64,000 nucleotides of DNA from Edaphosphingomonas laterariae. GTDB taxonomy: Bacteria; Pseudomonadota; Alphaproteobacteria; Sphingomonadales; Sphingomonadaceae. Made by a program: the position numbers and the translations under genes. The stretch lies in contig NZ_FZOS01000011.1 of the NCBI RefSeq assembly GCF_900188165.1, positions 60,959 through 124,958 of the forward strand, in the 5' to 3' direction. Position 1 is the stretch's first letter. Each line of letters begins with the position of its first letter. Under the pieces are notes generated by a model that was not told where the DNA came from, did not search any database, and was given only the letters and a program-made list of their open reading frames with translations. Below, piece by piece: positions 28,133-36,851 of this stretch.

Positions 28133-28600
28133 TCAGACGCCGGCCTTGCGCGGCTTGCGGACCGGCTTGGCGGCGGCGGTGTCGTCGCTCTTCTTGCGGC
28201 CGAGGCCGAACTGCTTGGCGACGGCGCGGCGATGCTCGCTATAGGACGGTGCCACCAGCGGGTAGTTGGCCGGCAGGCCGAACGCCTCGCGATAGCTTTC
28301 CGGCGTGTAGCCGTGGCGGCCGATATGGCGCTTCAGGCTCTTATAGGGCTTGCCGTCGATCATGCTCAGGATGAATTCGGGATTCGCGGTGGACTTGCGA
28401 ATGCCCACGGCGGCCGTCGGCTTTTCCGATGCTTCGGTTTCCGTTGCGGCGGCGGTGCCATTGGATAATTTCGACAGCGCGTCATGCACAGTCTGGATCA
28501 GGTGAGGCACGTCACTGTTGCTGACGACATTGTTGGAAACATGCGCCGACACGATATCGGCCGTGATCTCCACCAATGCCCGGTTCAAGTCATTCGTCAT
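28133..28600 (-). CDS. MucR/Ros-family transcriptional regulator, copy 2
   Basis: A 155-residue paralogue of the gene at 22738, the same length and about two-thirds identical by eye. The core GKPYKSLKRHIGRHGYTPESYREAFGLPANYPLVAPSYSEHRRAVAKQFGLGRKK is almost the same. Here too the classical zinc cysteine is missing (ILSMIDG). The C-terminus is Lys/Ala-rich (AAAKPVRKPRKAGV). Two MucR genes 5 kb apart suggest duplication and possible hetero-oligomers. Upstream lies a long AT-rich region with an inverted repeat (28734-28765). Confidence 0.92.
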   Translation of the reverse strand: MTNDLNRALVEITADIVSAHVSNNVVSNSDVPHLIQTVHDALSKLSNGTAAATETEASEKPTAAVGIRKSTANPEFILSMIDGKPYKSLKRHIGRHGYTPESYREAFGLPANYPLVAPSYSEHRRAVAKQFGLGRKKSDDTAAAKPVRKPRKAGV

Positions 28601-28733
28601 TCTACGCTCCCGGGGTCGGTCACTATATGTCTTGAGCGATTTCTCGCTAAGCCCGCCCTACAACCTTATTCGTTGTCACGCTATTGATATGAACTTGCAT
28701 GGTGCGGGAAAATATCTGTTCCATCTTGGGACA

Positions 28734-28765
28734 TTGCGTATCGATCATGTATATTCATTACGCAA
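28734..28765. promoter_or_regulatory. Long-spaced inverted repeat between mucR copy 2 and the LLM oxidoreductase gene
   Basis: TTGCGTA (28734-28740) and TACGCAA (28759-28765) are perfect 7-bp arms 18 nt apart in an AT-rich setting, roughly midway between the divergent starts at 28600 and 28902. It may be an operator for either gene, or a MucR target. The rest of 28601-28901 has no gene I can support. Confidence 0.4.
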
Positions 28766-28901
28766 AATGATGGTTTTTGACGGATTTCGCGTCACGAGCG
28801 GGTGTGTTGCGCGATATGGTTTGCGCCGGGCCAGTTTCAGATAAATTGTACGCACCGAAAGATCGGCACAAGCAGATGCCGAATATCAAGGGGAAGAGCT
28901 G

Positions 28902-29963
28902 ATGGCGCGACTCAAGGTTGATGGCGCGATCTTCAAGGGCGGCGACAATCTTTATTCCGGCGATCTTGCCGATATCGCCGGGCGCGCGGCCCTGATGGAA
29001 GAGATGGGCTTCGATGGCCTCTTCACGCTCGACACCACGGTCGATCCTTTCATGGCGCTTCTGCTTGCGGCCGAACATAGCCGGCGATGCGAACTCATCA
29101 CCGGCGTCGCCATCGCCTTCGCGCGATCCCCGATGACGCTGGCGCTGCAGGCGTGGAACCTGCAGCGTTATTCGCGCGGACGCATGATTCTCGGCCTCGG
29201 ATCGCAGGTGCAGGCGCATATCGAAAAGCGGTTTTCCATGCCCTGGGGCCCGCCGGCGGCGAAAATGCGGGAAGCGATCCTGGCGATCCGCGCGATCTGG
29301 GATTGCTGGGGGCGTGGCGTGCCGCTCGATTTCCGGGGCATTTATTATCGGCACAGCCTGATGACGCCGACCTTCAATCCCGGCCCCAATGATCTGCCCG
29401 ATCCAAAGATCTATCTGGGCGCGCTGGGCCCGAAGATGGTGGAGGTCGCGGGCGAGGTGGCGGACGGTCTCTACGGCCACCCCTTCACCACCATCGCCTT
29501 CATGCGCGACGTGCAGCTTCCGTCTCTGGAGATCGGCCTTGCCCGGTCGGGCCGCACGCTTGCCGATTTCGACATGCCGGCGATGATCATGACGATCACG
29601 GGCGAGGATGATCGCGCGATCGCGGCGGCCGATCGCGCCGTGCGCAAGCTGATCGCTTTCTATGGCTCGACACCGGCTTATTATGGCGTGCTCGAACATC
29701 ATGGCTGGCACGATCTCGGCCCCCGGCTCAACCGCATGTCCAAGGAAGGGCGCTGGGATGAGATGACCGGCCTGATCACCGGCGAAATCGTCGATGCCTT
29801 CGCGGTGCGCGGTGCCCCGAGCGAAATTGCCGGCCGCATCGCCGCGCGGTGCGCCGGGCTGGTCGATCGCGTGACGCTCTACACGCCTTACGCGCTATCC
29901 GATGCCGTGTTGCCCGAAATCGTCGCGGGGCTGAAGGCGCTGCCGGGCAAAAGCGTGGCATGA
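28902..29963 (+). CDS. LLM-class (F420-type) oxidoreductase
   Basis: A 353-residue luciferase-like TIM-barrel protein. Recognisable parts are EEMGFDGLFTLDTTVDPF, ITGVAIAFARSPMTLALQAWNLQRYSRGRMILGLGSQVQAHIEKRF and GALGPKMVEVAGEVADGLYGHPF. This matches the TIGR03617-like subgroup annotated as F420-dependent, although sphingomonads may use FMN. The substrate is unknown. AAGGGGAAGAG precedes the ATG. It is the only gene in its transcription unit unless it reads into the following frameshifted hydrolase, 75 nt away. Confidence 0.88.
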   Translation: MARLKVDGAIFKGGDNLYSGDLADIAGRAALMEEMGFDGLFTLDTTVDPFMALLLAAEHSRRCELITGVAIAFARSPMTLALQAWNLQRYSRGRMILGLGSQVQAHIEKRFSMPWGPPAAKMREAILAIRAIWDCWGRGVPLDFRGIYYRHSLMTPTFNPGPNDLPDPKIYLGALGPKMVEVAGEVADGLYGHPFTTIAFMRDVQLPSLEIGLARSGRTLADFDMPAMIMTITGEDDRAIAAADRAVRKLIAFYGSTPAYYGVLEHHGWHDLGPRLNRMSKEGRWDEMTGLITGEIVDAFAVRGAPSEIAGRIAARCAGLVDRVTLYTPYALSDAVLPEIVAGLKALPGKSVA

Positions 29964-30038
29964 CGGCTGGGGCGATTGCGTCGCGGCCCATATATGCGCG
30001 ACACTTGGGCACGCCTTTGATTTTTTGAGAGATGTGCC

Positions 30039-31156
30039 GTGGTGCGTTTGCTGCTTTGGGTTCTCGGCCTGTCGACGTCGATCCTGTTCGCGCCGGTGCT
30101 TGCGCGGGCGGAACAGGGCGCCGTCGCGCCGCGCAACCGGGCCGAGGCGACGAAGATCATCGCCGGCCTGCGGCGCGTGGTGACCCCCAATGGCGTGGAG
30201 CGGCTGGAGCGCGTCCGCATCAACGGGATCGATCAATGGGTTCGATCCGCGGTCGCGATCGCCGCAACCCGGTCCTGCTGGTGATTCATGGCGGCCCCGG
30301 CTGGGTGACGATGCCGACATCCTGGTATTTCACGCCCGGCTGGGAAGAATATTTCACCGTTGTTCAATGGGATCAGCGCGGTGCGGGCAAGACCTACGGC
30401 GCGAATGACCCGGCCGCCGTGGCCGCGACGCTGACCGTCGATCAGATGCAGCGCGACGCCGATGCCATGGTCCAGTGGGTGCGTCGCGAACTCGGGCAGG
30501 ATCGGATCGCGCTGCTCGGCCATAGCTGGGGCAGCATCCTCGGCCTCGATATCGCGCGTCGCCACCCGGAATGGCTCTATGCCTATATCGGCGTCGGGCA
30601 GGCGATCGACATGCGCGAAAGCGAGCGGCGGGGCTGGGCCTGGGCGATGGCGAAAGCGCGTGATGCCGGTAACGCGGCCGCCATGGCCGACCTCCGGTCG
30701 ATCGCGCCTTATGCCGAAGGGCCGTCACCCATCCCGCTGGATGCCGTCCTGCTCCAGCGCAAATGGGTGAACGCATTTGGCGGGGCATCCTATAACCGCC
30801 CCGATTCCAGCTTCGAGGGCGCCGCCGTCGCCTTGTCGCCCGATTATAGCGACGATGATGTGCGCAACGTCTGGACGGCACAGGCCCGGTCGGTGGAACG
30901 CCTGCTGCCGGCGGTGCTCGATACCGACCTGTCGTCGCTTGCGCGGCTGGAGGTTCCCGTCGTCCTGCTGCTCGGTCGTCACGACGTCAATGTCTCGGCC
31001 GAGGTGGCGGCGGAATGGTTCGGGCGCCTCGATGCCCCCGCCAAGCAACTCGTCTGGTTCGAACATTCGGGCCACGAACTGATGGTGGAAGAACCCGGCA
31101 AGACATTGCTGACGCTGGTGGAGAAGGTGCGTCCGCTCGCGACCGCGAACCGCTGA
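30039..31156 (+). pseudogene. Secreted alpha/beta hydrolase (proline iminopeptidase-like) with frameshift
   Basis: The start is GTG 30039 with a good signal peptide (RLLLWVLGLSTSILFAPVLARA) and continues to residue 68 (INGIDQWV). The rest of the enzyme is in another frame from 30242: SIRGRDRRNP, LLVIHGGPGWV, WDQRGAGKTYG, nucleophile LLGHSWGS, LLLGRHDVNV and FEHSGHELM. The two parts join smoothly if one base is missing near 30240 (TGGGTTCG). Either the gene is broken or the sequence has an error. The family is the peptidase S33 / proline iminopeptidase group. Confidence 0.75.
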
Positions 31157-31183
31157 TGAAGGGCGCTTATCCGTCGGCGGCGT

Positions 31184-32428
31184 TCAGGCCGTCACGCCCC
31201 GGCAAATGATCTTCGCCGCCTGTCGCGACACCAGCGCGCGCTCATCCTCGTCCACCGGGCGCAGCGTGGCGATGTAACGGGCGCCGAAGGTGGCCAGTGT
31301 GTGGAAGATGCGGGTCATTGCCCCGCTCGGCGGCGGGGCGCCATATTCCGCCAGCAGGGCAGCGAACGGCCGGGCGGCGCGGGCGACATGCGCGGCATAG
31401 AAGGCGCGGGCGAGGTCCGGGAATGCCTGGGCCTCCTCGATCAGCAGGTGAAAGAGTGGGATCGACCGGCCGTCGATATGACGATCGAGCACGATGCGGG
31501 CAAGCTGCGCAAGCCGCGTCTCCATATCGTCGCCCGGCGGGATGGCGATCGCATCGCCGGCGATCCGTTCGATCTCGCGGCCGATGACATAGCGGAACAG
31601 GCCCTGCTTGTTGCCGAACTGCCGGTAGATGGTCGATCGGCCGACGCCGCTGGCGGCGATCACCTTGTCGATGCTGGCGCGATCGAAGCCATGGGCCATG
31701 AATTCGCTTATCGCCGCATCGCACAGCAGGGCGAAGCGTTCGGGCTTGAGCCGCAGCTGCGCACCGCTGGTCGTCGCTTCCGGCAGCTCAAGGGCATCGA
31801 TCGCCGCGCCGTCGGCCGCGGCCGTATCGGCCTTGCGATAGCCGTGGAGGAAGATGCCGGCGGCGAGCCGGGCCTGATCGCGCCGTTCGGCCGGATCGGG
31901 CAGATCATGGCCCAGAAAGTGGCGGACACCTTCCACCGCCATGCCGCCCAGCCGGGTCGCGAGGTCAAGCGCATTGCCCTCGAACGCGCCGATCCGGCCG
32001 GCTGTGGCAAGCTGTTCGAGATAATCGGCCAGCGCCCGGCTCGATCCGCGGCGATATTCGTGCAGGGCGGTGGCGAGGCCCGGAAATTGCCGAGTGGCGA
32101 TGATGTTCGCGCGGAACAGCCCGTAATTGCGCGGCGATCCGAACCCATGGATCACGCTGTCGGCAAAGGTTTCCAGCGCGGATCGCACATCCTGCTGGGG
32201 TTCCAGCCCGTCCGACAGCACTTCGCGCAGTTCGCTGCGCACCACCTGTTCGAACAGATCGTCCTTGCTGCGGAAATATTCGTAGATCGCCTGCTTGCTG
32301 ACATGCGCGCTGGCGGCGATGCGATCCATGCTGGTGCGTTCGAACCCGTTGCGCAGGAAATGGCCCGCCGCCTCGGCGATGATCCGTTGCCGCCGTTCGT
32401 CTTCCGGTCGCATCTGCGCGTGCTTCAT
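31184..32428 (-). CDS. Double TetR-type regulator (two fused TetR units)
   Basis: A 414-residue protein containing two complete TetR units in tandem. Unit one has its helix-turn-helix at about residues 8-58 (FLRNGFERTSMDRIAASAHV and YEYFRSKDDLF) with its own ligand domain. Unit two starts near residue 228 (EFMAHGFDRASIDKVIAASG and YRQFGNKQGLF). Both helix-turn-helix regions look intact. ATG 32428 is chosen; ATG 32413 is also possible. It sits between the frameshifted hydrolase and the sulfatase-maturase gene, 29 nt from the latter. It may bind DNA as a pseudo-dimer. Confidence 0.85.
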   Translation of the reverse strand: MKHAQMRPEDERRQRIIAEAAGHFLRNGFERTSMDRIAASAHVSKQAIYEYFRSKDDLFEQVVRSELREVLSDGLEPQQDVRSALETFADSVIHGFGSPRNYGLFRANIIATRQFPGLATALHEYRRGSSRALADYLEQLATAGRIGAFEGNALDLATRLGGMAVEGVRHFLGHDLPDPAERRDQARLAAGIFLHGYRKADTAAADGAAIDALELPEATTSGAQLRLKPERFALLCDAAISEFMAHGFDRASIDKVIAASGVGRSTIYRQFGNKQGLFRYVIGREIERIAGDAIAIPPGDDMETRLAQLARIVLDRHIDGRSIPLFHLLIEEAQAFPDLARAFYAAHVARAARPFAALLAEYGAPPPSGAMTRIFHTLATFGARYIATLRPVDEDERALVSRQAAKIICRGVTA

Positions 32429-32456
32429 CCCTCGGGCGCTCGTCGGTGGCCGTCCG

Positions 32457-33377
32457 TTAGCGCGCAACGCACCGGAAGCCAACGTGCGACGTCGATGTGT
32501 CGATCGGCTGGGGGTGGCGCGCGGCTGGCCGGTAACGCTGGCAATAATTGGGCGCACACAGATGCGATCCGCCCTTCAGCACGCGGCGGCCGATCGCCAG
32601 ATCGGGGGTGCAGGGATCATGGCTGTCGGCTTCGGCCGGCCCGCGCGGGTTGCGCGGCACGCAGCAGGGGCTGGCCGATTGCGACGCTGCATGGCGATCG
32701 ACATACCAGTCGCTCGTCCATTCCCAGACATTGCCGATCATGTCGTAAAGGCCGTGGCCGTTGGGGGCGAAGCTGCGCACCGGCGATGTCCGGTCCCAGC
32801 CATCGCCCACCAGATTCTGCCAGGGGAACTGGCCCTGCCACACATTGGCATGGTGCCGGCCGCCGGCTTCCAGCTCGTCACCCCAGGCATAATCGCGGCC
32901 GTCCAGCCCGCCGCGCGCGGCATATTCCCACTGCGCCTCGGTGGGCAGCAGCTTGCCCGCCCATGCGGCATAAGCGACGGCATCGGCATAAGCGATATGG
33001 ACGACGGGATGATCCTCGATCCCGTCGATGGTGCTGCCGGGGCCGAGCGGTCGGCGCCAGTCCGCATCGAAGGTGAACGACCACCAGGCGAACGGATCGT
33101 GCAGCGGGATCGGGCCGGGCGGGGGCGTGAACACCAGCGATCCGGCCCGGATCATTTCGGGCAGGATGCCCGGATAATCGTCGGGGTTGGGCGGCGTTTC
33201 GGCCAGCGTGACATGGCCGGTCGCGGCCACGAAGGCGGCGAACTGCGCGTTGGTGACGGGGGTTTCGTCGATCAGGAAATCGTCGACGATCACGTCATGC
33301 GCGGGGGCTTCCTCGGGATAATGCCGGTCCGATCCCATGCGGAACTGCCCGCCCTTGATCGCGATCATCCCGTCCAC
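32457..33377 (-). CDS. Formylglycine-generating enzyme (sulfatase maturase, SUMF1 family)
   Basis: A 306-residue copper-dependent oxidase that converts the CxPxR cysteine of sulfatases into formylglycine. The N-terminus is GGQFRMGSDRHYPEEAPAHDVIVDDFLID. The central region has RLPTEAQWEYAARGG-like KLLPTEAQWEYAARGG and NVWEWTSDWY. The two active-site cysteines are both present (Cys274 and Cys279, in GGSHLCAPNYCQRYRPAARH), spaced as in human FGE, which separates true FGEs from inactive SUMF relatives. Start is GTG 33377 after GGGAGA. It is divergent from sulfatase 2. Confidence 0.93.
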   Translation of the reverse strand: MDGMIAIKGGQFRMGSDRHYPEEAPAHDVIVDDFLIDETPVTNAQFAAFVAATGHVTLAETPPNPDDYPGILPEMIRAGSLVFTPPPGPIPLHDPFAWWSFTFDADWRRPLGPGSTIDGIEDHPVVHIAYADAVAYAAWAGKLLPTEAQWEYAARGGLDGRDYAWGDELEAGGRHHANVWQGQFPWQNLVGDGWDRTSPVRSFAPNGHGLYDMIGNVWEWTSDWYVDRHAASQSASPCCVPRNPRGPAEADSHDPCTPDLAIGRRVLKGGSHLCAPNYCQRYRPAARHPQPIDTSTSHVGFRCVAR

Positions 33378-33569
33378 ATGCGTCTCCCGTATCGTCCATG
33401 TTCTTCCGCCGCCACGCCGGGCGGATAGCGTCCCCCGTGCGTCACGGCCATTCCCCAATGGGCCTTCGGCGCCCATCGGGCCGGCATTCCGTGCCGGTAA
33501 CTGCCATTTTCCGTCGGCTTTGCTTATCCCTGAAGAGGGCGGGGCAATGCCGGGCTCGCGCATTATCGC

Positions 33570-33598
33570 TTGCATCCTGGCATGATTGGTACTGTATA
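33570..33598 (+). promoter_or_regulatory. Candidate promoter of sulfatase 2
   Basis: TTGCAT (33570-33575) and TGTATA (33593-33598) are 17 nt apart and sit 52 nt before the sulfatase start. A second short repeat, CGTACGA, lies just downstream and could be part of an operator. The rest of the 272-nt divergent region 33378-33649 shows nothing more I recognise. Confidence 0.45.
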
Positions 33599-33649
33599 GT
33601 CTCGTACGAAGCAACGGCCGCTCCGGGCCGGGGAGAGGGGAAAAGCACT

Positions 33650-35944
33650 GTGAAGAAAAGACGTAACCAGACGGCCATTTCGGCCCTGGCGCTTGCACTG
33701 GCGGCTTCCTGGTCGCTGCCCGCAGCCGCCGATACCGGCGCCGCGCCCGCCGCGCCGACCCCGCAATATCAGCGCACGGCGCCTGCCGGTGCGCCCAATA
33801 TCGTGCTGGTCCTGCTCGACGATGTCGGCTTCGGCCTCGGTTCCACCTTCGGTGGCGCCGCGCGCACGCCGGCGATGGACGCGCTGGCCAAGGATGGGCT
33901 GCGCTACAACCGTTTCCACACCACGGCGATCTGCTCGCCCACCCGCGCCTCGCTGCTCACCGGCCGCAACCCGCACGCGACGGGCATCGGCGCGGTCATG
34001 AACGGTGCCGATGCGCGGCCGGGCTATTCGGGTTTCCACACCAAGGATACCGCGACCATCGCGACGATCCTGCAGCAGAACGGCTACAGCACGGCCGCGT
34101 TCGGCAAGTGGCACCAGACGCCGGATTGGGAAGTGTCGCAGGTCGGCCCGTTCGATCGCTGGCCGACGGGCGAGGGCTTCGACAAGTTCTACGGCTTCCA
34201 GGGCGGCGAGACCGACCAGTTCGAACCGACGCTCTATGATGGCACGACGCCGGTGATGCGCCCGCCGGGCAAGGATTATCACCTGACCGACGATCTCGTC
34301 GATCACAGCATCCAGTGGCTGCAGTCGCAGGAAGCGGTGACGCCCGACCGGCCCTTCTTCCTCTACCTCGCCACCGGCGGCATTCACGCGCCGATCCAGG
34401 TGCCGGAATCCTATATCGAACATTATCGCGGCAAGTTCGATCAGGGTTGGGACAAGCTGCGCGAGGAGGTTTTCGCGCGCCAGAAGAAGCTCGGCATCAT
34501 TCCCGCCAACACCAAGCTCACCCCGCGCCCGGAAGGCATGCCGGCGTGGGACAGCATGACGCCGGACCAGAAGAAGTTCGCGTCGCGCCTGATGGAATCC
34601 TATGCGGCGTTCCTCGAACATACCGATGTCCAGGTCGGCCGGCTGGTCCAGTCGCTCAAGGATAGCGGCCAGTATGACAATACGCTGTTCATCTATGTCG
34701 TCGGCGATAACGGCGCGAGCGCCGAGGGCGGGCTGGAAGGCAGCCTGAACTATATGGGCACGCTGCAGGGCCTGCCCGAGCCGGAGGCGGGCAAGCTCGC
34801 CGGGATGGATCGTATCGGCACGGCGGAATCCTACGCCCACGTCAACTCGGCCTGGGCCTGGGCGACCAATTCGCCCTTCCAGTGGACCAAGACGGTCGCT
34901 TCGCATCTTGGCGGCACGCGCAATCCGCTGATCGTCACCTGGCCGAAGAAGATCACCGACAAGGGCGGCCTGCGCAGCCAGTTCGGCCACGTCAACGATA
35001 TCGCGCCGACGATCCTCGACATTCTTGGCCTGCAGGCGCCGGCGGAAGTGAACGGCATTGCCCAGAAGCCGATGAACGGCGTCAGCCTGGCCTATAGCTT
35101 CAACGACGCGAAGGCGGCGGAACGGCACACCACGCAATATTTCGAGGTGTTCGGCCACCGTGCGATCTACCATGACGGCTGGATGGCGTCGGCCTTCCAC
35201 AACCGCTTGCCGTGGAAGGCGTTCAGCCTCGGCAACAAGCCGTTCGAGGAGGACAAGTGGGAGCTTTACGACCTGCGGACCGATTTCTCGCAGGCGAATG
35301 ACCTTGCCGCCAAGCAGCCCGCGAAGCTCGAAGAAATGAAGGCGCTGTTCATGCAGCAGGCCGCCGCCAATCAGGTGCTGCCGCTGAAGGGCCAGTCGAT
35401 GAGCAAGAAGGGGTTGCCCGATCTGGCCGAGGGCCGCACCAAGGCGACCTATCGGCAGGGCACGATCAGCGTCCCGGAAACGGCGGTTCCGCACATGGCC
35501 AACCGGTCCTGGTCGCTTTCGTCGGACGTGAATGTCGCCGATCAGGCGCAGGGCGTGATCGCCACTATCGGCGGCACGGCGGCGGGCTGGTCGCTCTATA
35601 TCGATCCTCAGCGCCGGCCGGTCTTCACCTACCGCCTGTTCGACCTCAAGACCGTGAACCTTGTCGGCGCGCCGCTGCCCGCAGGCCGCAACGCGCTGCG
35701 CGTCGATTTCGATTATGACGGCAAGGGTTTTGCCAAGGGCGGCAAGCTCAGCCTGCTCGTCAACGGCGCGCCGGCGGCGAGCGACACGATCCCGGCCAGC
35801 CCGCCTTCGATGTTCTCGATCAACGAGACGTTCGATGTCGGCCTCGACACGGGCTCGGCCGCCGGCCGCTATCCCGAAACCGCGCCGCTCGGCTATCCGA
35901 TCGCGGGTGCCAAGATCGATGGGGTCACCATCGAACTGCGCTGA
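33650..35944 (+). CDS. Secreted arylsulfatase 2
   Basis: A 764-residue type I sulfatase starting at GTG 33650 behind GGGAGAGGGG. The signal peptide ends near AAADTG. Metal-binding LLDDVGFGLG and the signature CSPTRASLLTGRN follow (Cys95 is the predicted formylglycine). GYSTAAFGKWH, GGIHAPIQVP and GDNGASAEGG are also present, and a C-terminal beta-rich appendage ends the protein. It aligns along its length with sulfatase 1, often over 50 percent identical by eye. It is divergent from the maturase gene. The large size and extracellular location suggest sulfated polymers or surfactants, but this is not provable here. Confidence 0.94.
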   Translation: MKKRRNQTAISALALALAASWSLPAAADTGAAPAAPTPQYQRTAPAGAPNIVLVLLDDVGFGLGSTFGGAARTPAMDALAKDGLRYNRFHTTAICSPTRASLLTGRNPHATGIGAVMNGADARPGYSGFHTKDTATIATILQQNGYSTAAFGKWHQTPDWEVSQVGPFDRWPTGEGFDKFYGFQGGETDQFEPTLYDGTTPVMRPPGKDYHLTDDLVDHSIQWLQSQEAVTPDRPFFLYLATGGIHAPIQVPESYIEHYRGKFDQGWDKLREEVFARQKKLGIIPANTKLTPRPEGMPAWDSMTPDQKKFASRLMESYAAFLEHTDVQVGRLVQSLKDSGQYDNTLFIYVVGDNGASAEGGLEGSLNYMGTLQGLPEPEAGKLAGMDRIGTAESYAHVNSAWAWATNSPFQWTKTVASHLGGTRNPLIVTWPKKITDKGGLRSQFGHVNDIAPTILDILGLQAPAEVNGIAQKPMNGVSLAYSFNDAKAAERHTTQYFEVFGHRAIYHDGWMASAFHNRLPWKAFSLGNKPFEEDKWELYDLRTDFSQANDLAAKQPAKLEEMKALFMQQAAANQVLPLKGQSMSKKGLPDLAEGRTKATYRQGTISVPETAVPHMANRSWSLSSDVNVADQAQGVIATIGGTAAGWSLYIDPQRRPVFTYRLFDLKTVNLVGAPLPAGRNALRVDFDYDGKGFAKGGKLSLLVNGAPAASDTIPASPPSMFSINETFDVGLDTGSAAGRYPETAPLGYPIAGAKIDGVTIELR

Positions 35945-35962
35945 TCGCGGTTGCCCGACATG

Positions 35963-36000
35963 AAAAGGCCGCCCCGGCAGAAACCGGGGCGGCCTTTTCT
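35963..36000. terminator. Bidirectional Rho-independent terminator
   Basis: AAAAGGCCGCCCCGG (35963-35977) pairs with CCGGGGCGGCCTTTT (from 35984), with T's on one side and A's on the other. It lies 18 nt after sulfatase 2 and 29 nt beyond the end of the convergent Coq4-family gene. Confidence 0.88.
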
Positions 36001-36029
36001 TTTGCCGGACCTCTTAGCCGGCGGGGGGA

Positions 36030-36851
36030 TCAGGCGGCGTCGCGCCCCGCCCACACCATCGACGGGCCGGTGGTATCGACGAATTCCGCCTCATGCACGT
36101 CGAGCGCGAGGCGTGCCTCGGCCAGCGGCAGGTGGAAGACGGGTTCGTACTTCGCCATGAACAGCGGGCCCGATGCGTGGCCGCATTTCATGCCGCGCTC
36201 GATCGCGTTCTGGCAGGTCTGCCACACGGTCGGGTAATGCAGCAGCGTGCGGATCGAATAGCGCATCGTCACGAACAGGTAGCTTAGCGACACCTCGGTC
36301 GCGAGTTCGGGGCTCAGATGCTTGAACTGGTTGGTGATGCGGAACCAGGCCGGCACCAGTTCGCCCATATAGTTGAAATCGCCGCCGGTCAGGATGTGTT
36401 CCAGATCGTGATTCTGGCCGGCGCGGTAGAGGAAATATTCGAACTGGGTCTTGGCCTGCGGCTTCTCGTAGATCACGATCTCGAAATTCTTTTCGATCAC
36501 GTCGCGATAGAAGATGTGGCCCAGCGATCCTTCGTCGAACTGCTTGAAATAGTCCGCGTCATAATCCGACAGGAACCATTCGTTGAACCAGGCATCCATC
36601 ACCGGGTTCTTCTTGCGCTCCGCCGTGAACAGCTCCTCGATCCGGTGTTTGTCCTGCAATTCATCCAGCAGGGCGATCAGCGGATACATTTCCGCCTGCG
36701 CGGGCATGTCGGGGCCGTTGCGCTTGAGCGCGATATTGGCGACCCATTCGCGCAGGCGCGGATCGTTGAGATATTTGGACGAGCTGATCAGCACCGAGCT
36801 TTCGGTGGTCATCGGCTGCACGCCGCGCAACAGATAAGGAATGTCGTTCAT
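36030..36851 (-). CDS. Coq4-family protein
   Basis: A 273-residue protein carrying the exact Coq4 signature H-D-x2-H-x11-E in NHDLEHILTGGDFNYMGE, which binds a divalent metal. Mitochondrial and bacterial Coq4 act in ubiquinone biosynthesis, where COQ4 has been linked to removal of the C1 carboxyl. This gene overlaps the amidohydrolase gene by 4 nt, an unusual context that hints at a degradative rather than quinone-making role. The start at 36851 follows from the ATGA overlap. Membrane association is possible, but no helix is clear. Confidence 0.85.
   Translation of the reverse strand: MNDIPYLLRGVQPMTTESSVLISSSKYLNDPRLREWVANIALKRNGPDMPAQAEMYPLIALLDELQDKHRIEELFTAERKKNPVMDAWFNEWFLSDYDADYFKQFDEGSLGHIFYRDVIEKNFEIVIYEKPQAKTQFEYFLYRAGQNHDLEHILTGGDFNYMGELVPAWFRITNQFKHLSPELATEVSLSYLFVTMRYSIRTLLHYPTVWQTCQNAIERGMKCGHASGPLFMAKYEPVFHLPLAEARLALDVHEAEFVDTTGPSMVWAGRDAA

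Noticed and set aside
30032..30241. Alternative single-frame start of the alpha/beta hydrolase at 30032
   Set aside because: That N-terminus is a low-complexity Arg/Gly string without a signal peptide, while the other frame gives a perfect signal peptide and family-like sequence; hence the frameshift interpretation.
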